DNA of 11,134 bases from Pseudomonadota bacterium (GCA_021795795.1 JAJYPA010000246.1:1-11134); one strand, 5' to 3'; positions 1 to 7,265 are shown, numbered from the stretch's first letter. The notes: generated from the letters alone by a model not told the origin. Numbers and translations: made by a program.

Positions 1-20
1 TTGTCTATTGCTAGAGGCAT
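1..20 (-). CDS. 5' end of an unidentified gene running off the left edge
   Basis: Only about seven codons are visible, reading M-P-L-A-I-D and then the window ends. The case for a real start is an AGGAG Shine-Dalgarno sequence (complement of 27-31) six bases before the ATG, directly downstream in transcription of the decayed genes that follow clpV. In HSI-I-type clusters vgrG commonly follows clpV, so a spike or effector gene is a reasonable guess from position, but the visible residues do not identify it. Sequence left of the window is needed to name it. Confidence 0.4.
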
Positions 21-44
21 AGAGGTCTCCTATCAAATATCAGT

Positions 45-611
45 TCAAGATTCATCGACAAAACTGCCACCCATCCGTTGCACGGACTCGCGCTGGCCCC
101 CAAAGGAACCAGATGAGCATCCACTTGTCACACGCCCGAGGGTCGACTTTCAGACTCGCTGCCGCCAGCCGGGATGTGAAGCTGATGTCGCTTTTCCGCC
201 GGACATCCGTTCTTCCAGCGCTTCCTCAATTCCAGACAGGAAAGCTGCCTCCGACACCTTTCCGGACCACCTGACGGTCAATGAAGCAGGCCTGATCTCG
301 CTTCTGCCAAGTGCGATCGGGAATTCGCATAGGATCGACGTCCACCATGACCGCAGACTCTGGTGCTGCATCGGCCCTCTCCGCTGTAACACCGAAACTG
401 TCTGGACAACCGAGCAATCCGGGCCACGGCAGATAACAGCGGTCGGCGCACGGCTCCCGGACTCCCTTGCAACATCGACTGCCACCCCTTTGACCTCTGC
501 CAGCTCTATTTGATGTCCACCAAAGGACCAACGCAGTGTGCCGATGGTGCCCGTCGACATATGAGCATTGTTGGTCACGCATAGCATGTTGCTCAGCGAA
601 CAAGGTTCCAT
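45..611 (-). pseudogene. Decayed, unidentified reading frame coupled to the caspase-like gene
   Basis: The start is an ATG at 611 that shares one base with the stop of the preceding gene (TGATG), a typical translational-coupling junction. One frame gives 153 codons (611 to 150), but only its first part looks coding, roughly to 430. From about 430 to 226 the neighbouring frame reads more naturally (AESAVMVDVDP-like stretch, TWQKRDQACFIDRQVV, GGSFPVW). A frame ending at 45, just before the next ribosome binding site, gives a plausible C-terminus (GSFGGQRESVQRMGGSFVDES). No single frame covers the interval, so I read it as a gene of about 190 codons with at least two indels. I do not recognise the family and see no signal peptide or membrane segment. 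The alternative is that only the 611-150 frame is expressed. The reconstruction is inference. Confidence 0.35.
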
Positions 612-962
612 CACGACCCATCCCCGACCTCGTCCTTGCCGAACTTGTGCTTGAACGTGAACGGCTCTCCGAGCAACTGGCTATAGGCGCGCACATAACC
701 ATCGCGGTCACCGCGCGGCGGCATGCGGTCCTCCAGCAATCTTGCAGACCGTCAACATATAGCGCCGGGTGTGGCGCAATAGGCCTATGTCTGGCTAGAA
801 GGCTGCCACTTGAGGATCGAAGTTCTCGCCGGTCACGCCCATCCCGGTCCTGGCAACCGGCAACGCTTTGAACCGGATGTCTGCGTACTTGCGCTTGATC
901 TTCGCAATCACTTTCGCCGTGAACGATTCGCGCTGGTTGCCCATCCGGTGGCGCAAATTGCA

Positions 963-986
963 GGAGATCATCTCCACCGTGGAGAT
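963..986. repeat. Nested short palindromes over the ISC codons
   Basis: GGAGAT (963-968) and ATCTCC (970-975) are an inverted pair around a single C. ATCTCCAC (970-977) and GTGGAGAT (979-986) are a second perfect pair around another single C. The shared middle arm can therefore pair with either neighbour. The segment encodes the ISTVEMISC stretch of the caspase-like gene, just before the putative catalytic Cys. Confidence 0.6.
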
Positions 987-1073
987 CTGCTTGTTCGCCT
1001 TTTTCCAGGCCAGCACCCATGGCGAGGAACTCATCCTCGTCCATGGAGCAGAACTTGTAGGCATCGTTATGTC

Positions 1074-1118
1074 CCCAGAAGGACAGCGTGTCCATGTCGG
1101 GCACGCTGTCCTTCTGGG
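1074..1118. repeat. Perfect 17-bp inverted repeat with 11-nt loop
   Basis: CCCAGAAGGACAGCGTG at 1074-1090 is the exact reverse complement of 1102-1118, separated by TCCATGTCGGG. The pairing stops at 1073/1119. It lies wholly inside the coding part of the caspase-like gene, covering residues from Thr33 to Gly48, immediately before the putative catalytic His49. There is no U-tract after either arm, so it is not a standard intrinsic terminator. In mRNA it would form a very stable hairpin, and in DNA it could extrude as a cruciform. Confidence 0.9.
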
Positions 1119-1260
1119 TTGCGGTGATGTTGTATGCCGTGGTGCCGTAGGTCTTAGCCAACAGTTCGGCGCGCTTCTTGTGATCGGCTTCCGCCCAGAG
1201 AACGATTAGGCCCATGCGACTTGCTCCTCCTGCCCCTGTACCTGAACACACCCTCGACCC

Positions 1261-1298
1261 CCTGCCCGGCAGGAAGCGCGGCAGGGTAACAACCTGCC
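1261..1298. repeat. Alternating CCTGCC/GGCAGG inverted repeats between two genes
   Basis: The order on the + strand is CCTGCC (1261-1266), GGCAGG (1268-1273), GGCAGG (1280-1285), CCTGCC (1293-1298). Each CCTGCC can pair with either GGCAGG, so two alternative sets of hairpins are possible in the transcript. They lie in the 107-nt gap between the 70-codon gene and the ribosome binding site of the caspase-like gene. No U-tract follows, so simple termination is unlikely. A processing or translation-control structure is possible but unproven. Confidence 0.6.
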
Positions 1299-1322
1299 AT
1301 TCCCGCACCAACCTGGTCGACC

Positions 1323-1535
1323 TCAAATCTCCTTGGCATTCTTAGGTTCCGTTTGCATGCGCTGGATAGAGCCCACTCGGACCGTATGGGCCGAATTGTC
1401 GTTTCCTCCGGCCTCGACCATCTTGGCGTCCACAATGAAAGCCTTTTCCTGGGCATCGGTGTATTTCTTGATGTAGCGGTAGTACCTGGTTTGACCAGCA
1501 TTGATCACCAGATAACAACTGATATGTCCGTTCAT
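1323..1535 (-). CDS. Small hypothetical protein downstream of clpV (70 aa)
   Basis: An intact 70-codon gene starts with ATG at 1535, preceded by an AAGGAG ribosome binding site (complement of 1543-1548) seven bases upstream, and ends in TGA. It begins 49 nt after the clpV stop in the same orientation with no terminator between, so it is probably co-transcribed. The product (MNGHISCYLVINAGQTRYYRYIKKY...) is soluble, rich in charged residues (KKYTDAQEKAF, TEPKNAKEI) and has one Cys near the N-terminus. It has no signal peptide or membrane segment. I do not recognise the family. Its place between clpV and a putative cysteine-peptidase effector makes an adaptor, chaperone or immunity role conceivable, but nothing in the residues shows this. 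Overlapping frames of similar length (1342-1563, 1154-1501) lack a comparable start site. Confidence 0.65.
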   Translation of the reverse strand: MNGHISCYLVINAGQTRYYRYIKKYTDAQEKAFIVDAKMVEAGGNDNSAHTVRVGSIQRMQTEPKNAKEI

Positions 1536-1584
1536 TCGCCTTCTCCTTCTGTGCTGAAGTCAAACCTTGGTCCGCTGGACAGCC

Positions 1585-4338
1585 TCAGGCAAATGCGTAA
1601 TCGAACTCGCCCGCATCCACGCCCACCGTCACTCCCGATATCTGCCTGCCCTCAATCATCCGGTTGAGGAATTCGCGCGAGATGTCCGGCAGCATGGTGT
1701 TGGTGAGGATCGCGTCGATCATGCGGCCGCCCGATTCACTCTCGGTGCAGCGCTCGACCACCAGCTTCACCACGTCGTAGCAGTAGTCGAACGGGATATT
1801 GTAGCGAACCTCAATGCGCTTCTTGATGCGATCAAGCTGCAGCTTGACGATCTTACCCAGCATCTCAGGACTGAGCGGGTAATAAGGTATTGATACCAAT
1901 CGCCCCAGCAACGCAGGAGGGAAAATTTTCAGCAGTGGTTCACGCAATGCCTTGGCCATGCCCTCGGGGGCAGGCATCAACTCCGGATCTTTACACAAGC
2001 CGGCAATCAGGTCGGTGCCTGCGTTAGTGGTCAGCAAAATAAGCGTATTTTTGAAGTCAATGGAACGGCCTTCGCCATCTTCCATTATTCCTTTATCAAA
2101 CACCTGAAAAAAAATCTCATGCACATCAGGATGGGCTTTTTCCACCTCGTCAAGAAGAACCACAGAATAAGGTTTTCGCCGAACGGCCTCAGTCAGCACA
2201 CCACCTTCGCCATAACCCACATACCCGGGCGGAGCGCCCTTCAGCGTGGAGACGGTGTGTGCCTCCTGAAACTCGCTCATATTAATCGTAATCAGGTTTT
2301 GCTCGCCACCATACAACGCTTCGGCGAGGGCCAGGGCTGTCTCGGTTTTTCCCACGCCCGAGGTGCCGGCCAGCATAAACACGCCAATCGGTTTGCTGGG
2401 ATTATCCAAACCCGCGCGCGAGGTCTGAATGCGCCGGGCAATCATCTCCATCGCATGGTCCTGGCCAATCACCCGTTGACCCATAATACTAGCGAGATTC
2501 ATGACCGTCTCAATTTCACTTTTGACCATGCGACCAACCGGAATGCCCGTCCAGTCCGAAACCACAGAGCCCACCGCCTGATAATCGACAGTGGCCAGGA
2601 TCAGCGGATGCTCGCCTTGTAGTTCACCCAGTTGGGCTTGCAACCCTTTGAGCGTTTCCAACGCCGATTCACGCTCGGAGGTTGACGATGACAAGGGCGA
2701 CGCATCCTCAAGCTTCGCTTCGCCTTCTACCGCCAATTCCTGGTTAGCCTTCGCCTCCAGAACACTGCCGGTGCCCTCTACGGGCGCATTACCCGTTCGA
2801 AGCTGAGATCTCAGGTTGAGAATCTTTTCCACCAATTCTTTCTCAATAATCCAGTTAGCCTCCAGGGTTTCCAACCGGGACTTTTGAGTTGTAAGGGCTT
2901 CCTGAGCAGACTGCTCGCGATCCGCCACTTCGATGCCGACGCTTTTTTCGCGTCCAATAATCGATAATTCCGTTTCAAGAGCATCAATGCGCTTGCGCGT
3001 GTCATCCACTTCTGCGGGTACCGCATACTGACTGATGGCAACTCGCGCGCATGCCGTATCCAGAAGACTGACCGCCTTGTCCGGCAATTGACGTGCTGGA
3101 ATATAGCGATGCGATAATTTGACGGCAGCTTCCAGGGCTTCATCGAGGATTTGCACCTTGTGGTGTTTTTCCATGACACTAGCAATTCCACGCATCATGA
3201 GGATCGCCTTTTCTTCGCTGGGTTCATCAATGAGCACGGTTTGAAAGCGCCGAGTCAGCGCCGGGTCCTTTTCGATGTGTTTCTTGTATTCTGCCCAGGT
3301 GGTGGCACCAATCGTGCGCAAGTTGCCACGCGCCAGGGCGGGCTTCAGCAAATTCGCCGCATCCCCCGTGCCCGCTGCTCCACCGGCACCAACCAGCGTA
3401 TGTGCTTCATCAATAAACAAGATGATGGGTTTGGTTGAAGACTGTACTTCCTCAATGACCTGTTTCAGGCGATTTTCGAATTCGCCCTTCATACTGGCGC
3501 CTGCCTGCAATAAACCCACATCAAGCACGCGCAGCTGCACATCCTTCAGTGGTGGCGGCACATCTCCAGCGGCAATTCGTAATGCGAAACCTTCAATCAC
3601 CGCCGTTTTTCCCACACCCGCTTCTCCAACCAGCATGGGGTTGTTTTGTCGACGGCGCATCAGGATGTCGACCAACTGACGAATTTCGTCATCACGGCCC
3701 ACAATCGGGTCCATCTTGCCACTGCGTGCTTGTTCGGTGAGGTCTACGGTAAATTGCTTGAGGGCCTCCTGCTTACCCATTTGCGCGGGTGCCATGGCAC
3801 CACTCGCCTCGCCCGGCCCAGCCTCCCCCATGCGAAATCCATCAGAGGCACTCTGTCCATCTTCCGGTGACCCGGCAACCACTTCCGCGAATTTTTCAAC
3901 CAGGGCCTCTGGTTTGATTTTATCAAACTCCGCTGAAATATTGACAAGTGCATTCCGCAGGTGCCGGGTACGGACACATCCTACGACCAGATAACCCGTA
4001 CGTACCTGTGCCTCGCCAAACATCAGGGTTGCAAAGACCCAGCCCCGTTCTACGGCTTCCTCGACATTACTGGAAAAGTCGGAAATGGAGGTTGACCCAC
4101 GTGGCAGCCGATCCAGAGATTCTGTGATATCACGCGCAAGGTTCGATGGATTGATATTGAACTGCTTGATGATGCGATGAAGGTCAGAGTCTTGCAGTTG
4201 TAGTATCTGATGGATCCAGTGCACCAGTTCCACATAAGGATTACCACGCAGCTTACAGAAGACCGTGGCGCTTTCTATACCACGGTAAGCTATCTTGTTG
4301 AGCTTACCAAATAACGCGTTACGACTAATTTCCGTCAT
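1585..4338 (-). CDS. clpV: T6SS sheath-disassembly ATPase ClpV (TssH)
   Basis: This is a Hsp100/ClpB-type AAA+ ATPase that uses ATP to unfold and recycle the contracted TssB/TssC sheath in the cytoplasm. The 917 residues run in the expected order. An N-domain (about 1-160) is followed by a Gly/Ala/Pro-rich linker (about 172-187). AAA-1 has Walker A GEAGVGKT at 238-245 and Walker B ILFIDE at 306-311. A coiled middle region (about 445-580) holds an acidic, Ser/Glu-rich stretch at about 515-555. AAA-2 has Walker A GTSGVGKT at 658-665, pore loop GYVGYG at 705-710, Walker B VVLLDE at 726-731 and sensor-1 LTTNAG at 769-774. All catalytic motifs are intact. The ATG at 4338 has a GGAGA site about ten bases upstream and lies 48 nt after tssG. 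Length and domain order are typical of ClpV rather than housekeeping ClpB, and the T6SS context settles it. Confidence 0.98.
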   Translation of the reverse strand: MTEISRNALFGKLNKIAYRGIESATVFCKLRGNPYVELVHWIHQILQLQDSDLHRIIKQFNINPSNLARDITESLDRLPRGSTSISDFSSNVEEAVERGWVFATLMFGEAQVRTGYLVVGCVRTRHLRNALVNISAEFDKIKPEALVEKFAEVVAGSPEDGQSASDGFRMGEAGPGEASGAMAPAQMGKQEALKQFTVDLTEQARSGKMDPIVGRDDEIRQLVDILMRRRQNNPMLVGEAGVGKTAVIEGFALRIAAGDVPPPLKDVQLRVLDVGLLQAGASMKGEFENRLKQVIEEVQSSTKPIILFIDEAHTLVGAGGAAGTGDAANLLKPALARGNLRTIGATTWAEYKKHIEKDPALTRRFQTVLIDEPSEEKAILMMRGIASVMEKHHKVQILDEALEAAVKLSHRYIPARQLPDKAVSLLDTACARVAISQYAVPAEVDDTRKRIDALETELSIIGREKSVGIEVADREQSAQEALTTQKSRLETLEANWIIEKELVEKILNLRSQLRTGNAPVEGTGSVLEAKANQELAVEGEAKLEDASPLSSSTSERESALETLKGLQAQLGELQGEHPLILATVDYQAVGSVVSDWTGIPVGRMVKSEIETVMNLASIMGQRVIGQDHAMEMIARRIQTSRAGLDNPSKPIGVFMLAGTSGVGKTETALALAEALYGGEQNLITINMSEFQEAHTVSTLKGAPPGYVGYGEGGVLTEAVRRKPYSVVLLDEVEKAHPDVHEIFFQVFDKGIMEDGEGRSIDFKNTLILLTTNAGTDLIAGLCKDPELMPAPEGMAKALREPLLKIFPPALLGRLVSIPYYPLSPEMLGKIVKLQLDRIKKRIEVRYNIPFDYCYDVVKLVVERCTESESGGRMIDAILTNTMLPDISREFLNRMIEGRQISGVTVGVDAGEFDYAFA

Positions 4339-4386
4339 CTGTGCTTATCTCCGCTGACCGCTCATATGAAAAAGAATCAATAAACT

Positions 4387-5409
4387 TCATCCCACCGGTT
4401 TTAATACAACATGGTCCACGTCTTGCAACGGAAGCTGCGAGCCAATCCAAGTGGATAGCCCCATGCGCCCGGATTTCCCTAACCGTGTTCTAGGCACATC
4501 TTCTTTATTAAGTATCAGTTGTACATCCCAGGCTTTTTCTTCACCTACATACGTCTTCACCATCGCTACCAGTTGACGTAGAGCCGAGCCACCCGGCAGA
4601 AAATTGCTAAATTGCGCATAATTCAACGGACCCAGCCTAAGCCTAAATCGCTGCTGGGCACCCCAAACTGCGTTACCCATCACCGTGGTACGGCCCATAC
4701 TGGCCACTTCTGGTGAACCACCTAGTCGTAGATGTGCCGTGGGGGGCAAACGCATCCACTCTGTCATAAACTCAATAATGCGCACTGAAACTCCGAAGAA
4801 ATGTTCCATCATACTGCGTAAACCATCTACATTGCGCGCCTGAGCCAATAGTCTTCCCGCAAAAAAACGCTTGTAGTGATCTGGCAAGGCATCTCGATCC
4901 TGCAAGCCCGGGGTCGACAAACCGACCAGCGCTCCCATATAAAGCCGGTACTTGTCTGTAGCCGGGCGGTCAAACTGCACGGTTGGCTGGGCATCCGCCC
5001 AGGCGCGGTACAACAAACTCAACATCCGATGATGAAAAATGTTGGCGAAGGCGATAAATGTCGGATCTTTCGCATTGCGTTGTCGATCCAGTGCATATTC
5101 CGTCAGGTGCAACGGCAAAGGAGCGTGAGGTCCAAACAGACCAAAGAACAATACATTCATATGTGCCACGGTCTCTGCACGAGCAGGCTCGAAGCTCTCT
5201 ATGGCCCGCGGCGCAAATCCGAGGGACGGGGTCTGGCACAAACGTACCGGATCCTCGTTCGATTTAGTAGATTGCCCAAAACGGGGGAGCTCTGAGTACG
5301 CGCATTCCAGCCACCGTAACGCCTCGAAAAACTCAAAGCGCTCCGGCGCACGCTGCAGCGCGGAGAGCAGCGCTACATAACTTGGCGTTTGCCGAGCTGT
5401 GCTGGCCAT
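4387..5409 (-). CDS. tssG: T6SS baseplate subunit TssG
   Basis: TssG pairs with TssF and TssE to form the wedge of the T6SS baseplate, a cytoplasmic assembly that docks on the membrane complex through TssK. The 340-residue product opens with the family's typical pattern: a short helix (SYVALLSALQRAPERFEFFEALRWLE) and then the RLCQTPSLGFAP region. It ends with the conserved segment LGKSGRMGLSTWIGSQ and DVDHVVLKPVG. Length is normal for the family (about 300-370). The ATG at 5409 lies inside the last 37 nt of tssF and has GAGGTGG a few bases upstream, so its translation is likely coupled to tssF. No membrane segment or signal peptide is visible. The identification rests on conserved N- and C-terminal sequence plus position. 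Confidence 0.96.
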   Translation of the reverse strand: MASTARQTPSYVALLSALQRAPERFEFFEALRWLECAYSELPRFGQSTKSNEDPVRLCQTPSLGFAPRAIESFEPARAETVAHMNVLFFGLFGPHAPLPLHLTEYALDRQRNAKDPTFIAFANIFHHRMLSLLYRAWADAQPTVQFDRPATDKYRLYMGALVGLSTPGLQDRDALPDHYKRFFAGRLLAQARNVDGLRSMMEHFFGVSVRIIEFMTEWMRLPPTAHLRLGGSPEVASMGRTTVMGNAVWGAQQRFRLRLGPLNYAQFSNFLPGGSALRQLVAMVKTYVGEEKAWDVQLILNKEDVPRTRLGKSGRMGLSTWIGSQLPLQDVDHVVLKPVG

Positions 5410-7265
5410 CGAGCCACCTCATTCCGTTCTAATGTGGATAAAACTGTTTCAGTAAAAGAATTGATCGAGACATAACGCGCAAAAAAATGTTGCATGATCG
5501 AACCGAGCAAAAATGCGCCAGCACCCTCAAACGCAGCATCGTCACAAGTCAACGTAATCTCTAAACCTCTCCCGTACGTAATCGGACCATTGGTCGGGAT
5601 CCGCCGGACCACTGGCTGTGAGCGTATCCACTTAACACCTTCAATCTGGCGACGCGCACTGGCATTAAATTCATCCGAATAAAGAGTCAGCATCTCCCGC
5701 AGTGCTGCTGCCCCATCTTCTTGCCTGTCGCTGAGCAATGAGGTGTAGTTCAATTGCAGATGGCTAATGAGGCGCCAGGCGGTCTCGCCCGTAGCGGTCG
5801 GTGCACGGGGTTTAGTTGGTCCCGCCACACAACGGACAGAACGCACCGGTGCGCCGGTACTCATTTCAAAATCTGTGGTGGACTTTCCTAATGGCATTTG
5901 TAAAGGTAAATCACGATTCGTACACAATAATTGCATACCAATTTGACGCAATTGCGTGGAATAAGGCGCATCTCTGCCATCCACCAGGGCAATAAACAGT
6001 TCGCTCCCCACGTAGCTTGATCGGGCTCCACGCTGTTTCTGCCGGGTCGACAAGAGGCGCGGTTTGCGGGTCGTGGTATAGTACGCAAATTGTCCACTGT
6101 GCCAGGTCCGTTCATCCCCCCCGTAAAACGGCTGAAAACGTTGTTCCGGTTCCTGCCGGTCACCAAAACCTTCGACCCCACTGATACTATGTACCTCAAA
6201 GTCCATCGGCCGGGTACGATCTGCCAGTATGTGATATTCCGTTTTACCCTGCTGCAAATGTATACGATCGGCACGTCGCGGAAACAAGTTAATAGCAGGC
6301 GTACAAAAAAGCCTGAAGTTATCCACATCTACAGCATTGTGTAAACGTGGTATACTCCGATTAAACAGAACGGCGATTTCAAAAGCGTTACTCTTGGATC
6401 GTGAAAGCAGTGCTTTCAAACCCGTAAATTCAGCGAAGAGAAACCGCTCAGGGCAAGCAAAATATTCCTGCAGAAGACGATAGCCACTGAATGATCGGTC
6501 TGTGTAGGGTAGCAATGCATCGCAATCATCGAAACCGCGACTCTGAATCCCTTTGGCATCAAACCACATGCGGTTGTTGGCGTCATTCTCCCCCACAGTC
6601 AAGGTATAGCCCAGCGCATTACCCATTAATTGTTCATAAAGGTGCTTGGATACCTCGTCAACACCCGTGATAAAAATGGGTAGATGATCAAGCGTCAACA
6701 TATGCGTCTGCATACCGCCTGTTATAGCAAAGCGAATTCTCAGGCCTGCCCTTACGGGTTGTCCTGACGGTACCACAATCCCCGCAGCTGACATTGCAGC
6801 AGGTGACTCGAAGTATTTCGCTTCACACAGTTCCAACGGCCATAGTACAACATCATGAGCCGTGCGATATTCACAGGCTGTACGATCGTCCATCGACACC
6901 AGGCTACGCAGTGCCGTATCTCGCGCTATCGTGTATCCAGTGGCTAAGGAACTTTCACTAGTGTCTGCCTGCATTTGCACAACCGCCATGGATGGAACTG
7001 GTGCCAAGTAGTGCGGATAGAGCATTTCCAGCAAATGTTGGGTAAATACAGGATATTGCGCATCCAGCTTGAGCTGAACGCGCGCCGCCAAAAAAGCAAA
7101 GCCCTCGAGTAATCGCTCCACGTAGGGGTCGGCACATTCAAATCCTTCCATCCCAAGCCGACCCGCGATTTTAGGATAAGCATGGGCAAACTCCGCACCC
7201 ATTTCGCGAACGTGCTGAAGTTCACGATTATAGTAGCGCAGCAGGCGTGGATCCGTGCCAGTCAA
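5373..7265 (-). CDS. tssF: T6SS baseplate subunit TssF
   Basis: TssF is the large wedge protein of the T6SS baseplate, present in two copies per TssG. The 630-residue product carries the family's N-terminal signature (DPRLLRYYNREL, REMGAEFAHAYPKIAGRLGM, then DPYVERLLEGFAFLAARVQ). Its C-terminus has the expected VRRIPTNGPITYGRGLEITLT segment and ends FFARYVSINSFTETVLST. The start is TTG at 7265, overlapping the tssE stop by 4 nt (TTGA). GGAGG seven bases upstream and immediate continuation into the conserved N-terminus support it, and no ATG or GTG is available at that point. The unusual start and overlap suggest coupling to tssE, which may set the low baseplate dose. The 3' end overlaps tssG by 37 nt. 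Confidence 0.97.
   Translation of the reverse strand: MTGTDPRLLRYYNRELQHVREMGAEFAHAYPKIAGRLGMEGFECADPYVERLLEGFAFLAARVQLKLDAQYPVFTQHLLEMLYPHYLAPVPSMAVVQMQADTSESSLATGYTIARDTALRSLVSMDDRTACEYRTAHDVVLWPLELCEAKYFESPAAMSAAGIVVPSGQPVRAGLRIRFAITGGMQTHMLTLDHLPIFITGVDEVSKHLYEQLMGNALGYTLTVGENDANNRMWFDAKGIQSRGFDDCDALLPYTDRSFSGYRLLQEYFACPERFLFAEFTGLKALLSRSKSNAFEIAVLFNRSIPRLHNAVDVDNFRLFCTPAINLFPRRADRIHLQQGKTEYHILADRTRPMDFEVHSISGVEGFGDRQEPEQRFQPFYGGDERTWHSGQFAYYTTTRKPRLLSTRQKQRGARSSYVGSELFIALVDGRDAPYSTQLRQIGMQLLCTNRDLPLQMPLGKSTTDFEMSTGAPVRSVRCVAGPTKPRAPTATGETAWRLISHLQLNYTSLLSDRQEDGAAALREMLTLYSDEFNASARRQIEGVKWIRSQPVVRRIPTNGPITYGRGLEITLTCDDAAFEGAGAFLLGSIMQHFFARYVSINSFTETVLSTLERNEVARWPAQLGKRQVM

Larger units (their letters stand above)
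611..1215 (-). pseudogene. Caspase-like (clan CD / C80-type) putative peptidase, frameshifted
   Basis: The ATG at 1215 has a near-perfect AGGAGGAG ribosome binding site (complement of 1224-1231) eight bases upstream. The first 66 residues (MGLIVLWAEADHKKR...) include LSFWGHND, with His49. The frame then breaks: an extra G in the run at 1016-1018 moves the coding frame, which continues as VLAWKKANKQISTVEMISCN (Cys85 in the repaired reading), RHRMGN...KRKYADIRFKALPV and TGMGVTGENFDPQVAAF, then meets a TAG at 795. A third frame carries on from about 740 (LLEDRMPPRGDRDGYVRAYSQLLG, FTFKHKFGKDEVG) to a TGA at 611. G/C-rich third positions follow this frame path. The repaired product is about 200 residues. 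A His in a G-H motif after a hydrophobic strand and a Cys in xSCN after the next strand match the layout of C80/caspase-like cysteine peptidases. That assignment comes from motif layout only. Its place after clpV suggests T6SS cargo. As sequenced it cannot make full-length protein. Confidence 0.6.

Noticed and set aside
1..513. Plus-strand open frame of 170 codons entering from the left edge
   Set aside because: No ribosome binding site is visible, it opposes all other genes, the product is low-complexity Arg/Pro/Ser-rich, and it mirrors coding-like sequence on the minus strand.
1074..1118. Intrinsic terminator at the 17-bp hairpin
   Set aside because: No run of T follows either arm on either strand and the hairpin lies mid-gene.
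611..1215. Programmed frameshifting to make the caspase-like protein
   Set aside because: The GGG run is not a classic slippery heptamer, the strong hairpin is upstream of it rather than downstream, and a second break and a stop would remain.
226..1326. Long open minus-strand frame of 366 codons as a single gene
   Set aside because: Only the part from the ATG at 1215 to about 1018 looks like protein. The middle turns into Arg/Ser-rich out-of-frame sequence (SESRSRSSTSSARTRSG) while other frames carry the better codons.
1154..1501. Minus-strand 115-codon frame over the 70-codon gene
   Set aside because: It lacks a ribosome binding site and reads as an out-of-frame shadow. The 1323-1535 frame has a well-spaced AAGGAG.
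2119..2622. Plus-strand 167-codon frame opposite clpV
   Set aside because: It lies wholly antisense to intact, strongly conserved ClpV coding sequence and has no start signal of its own.
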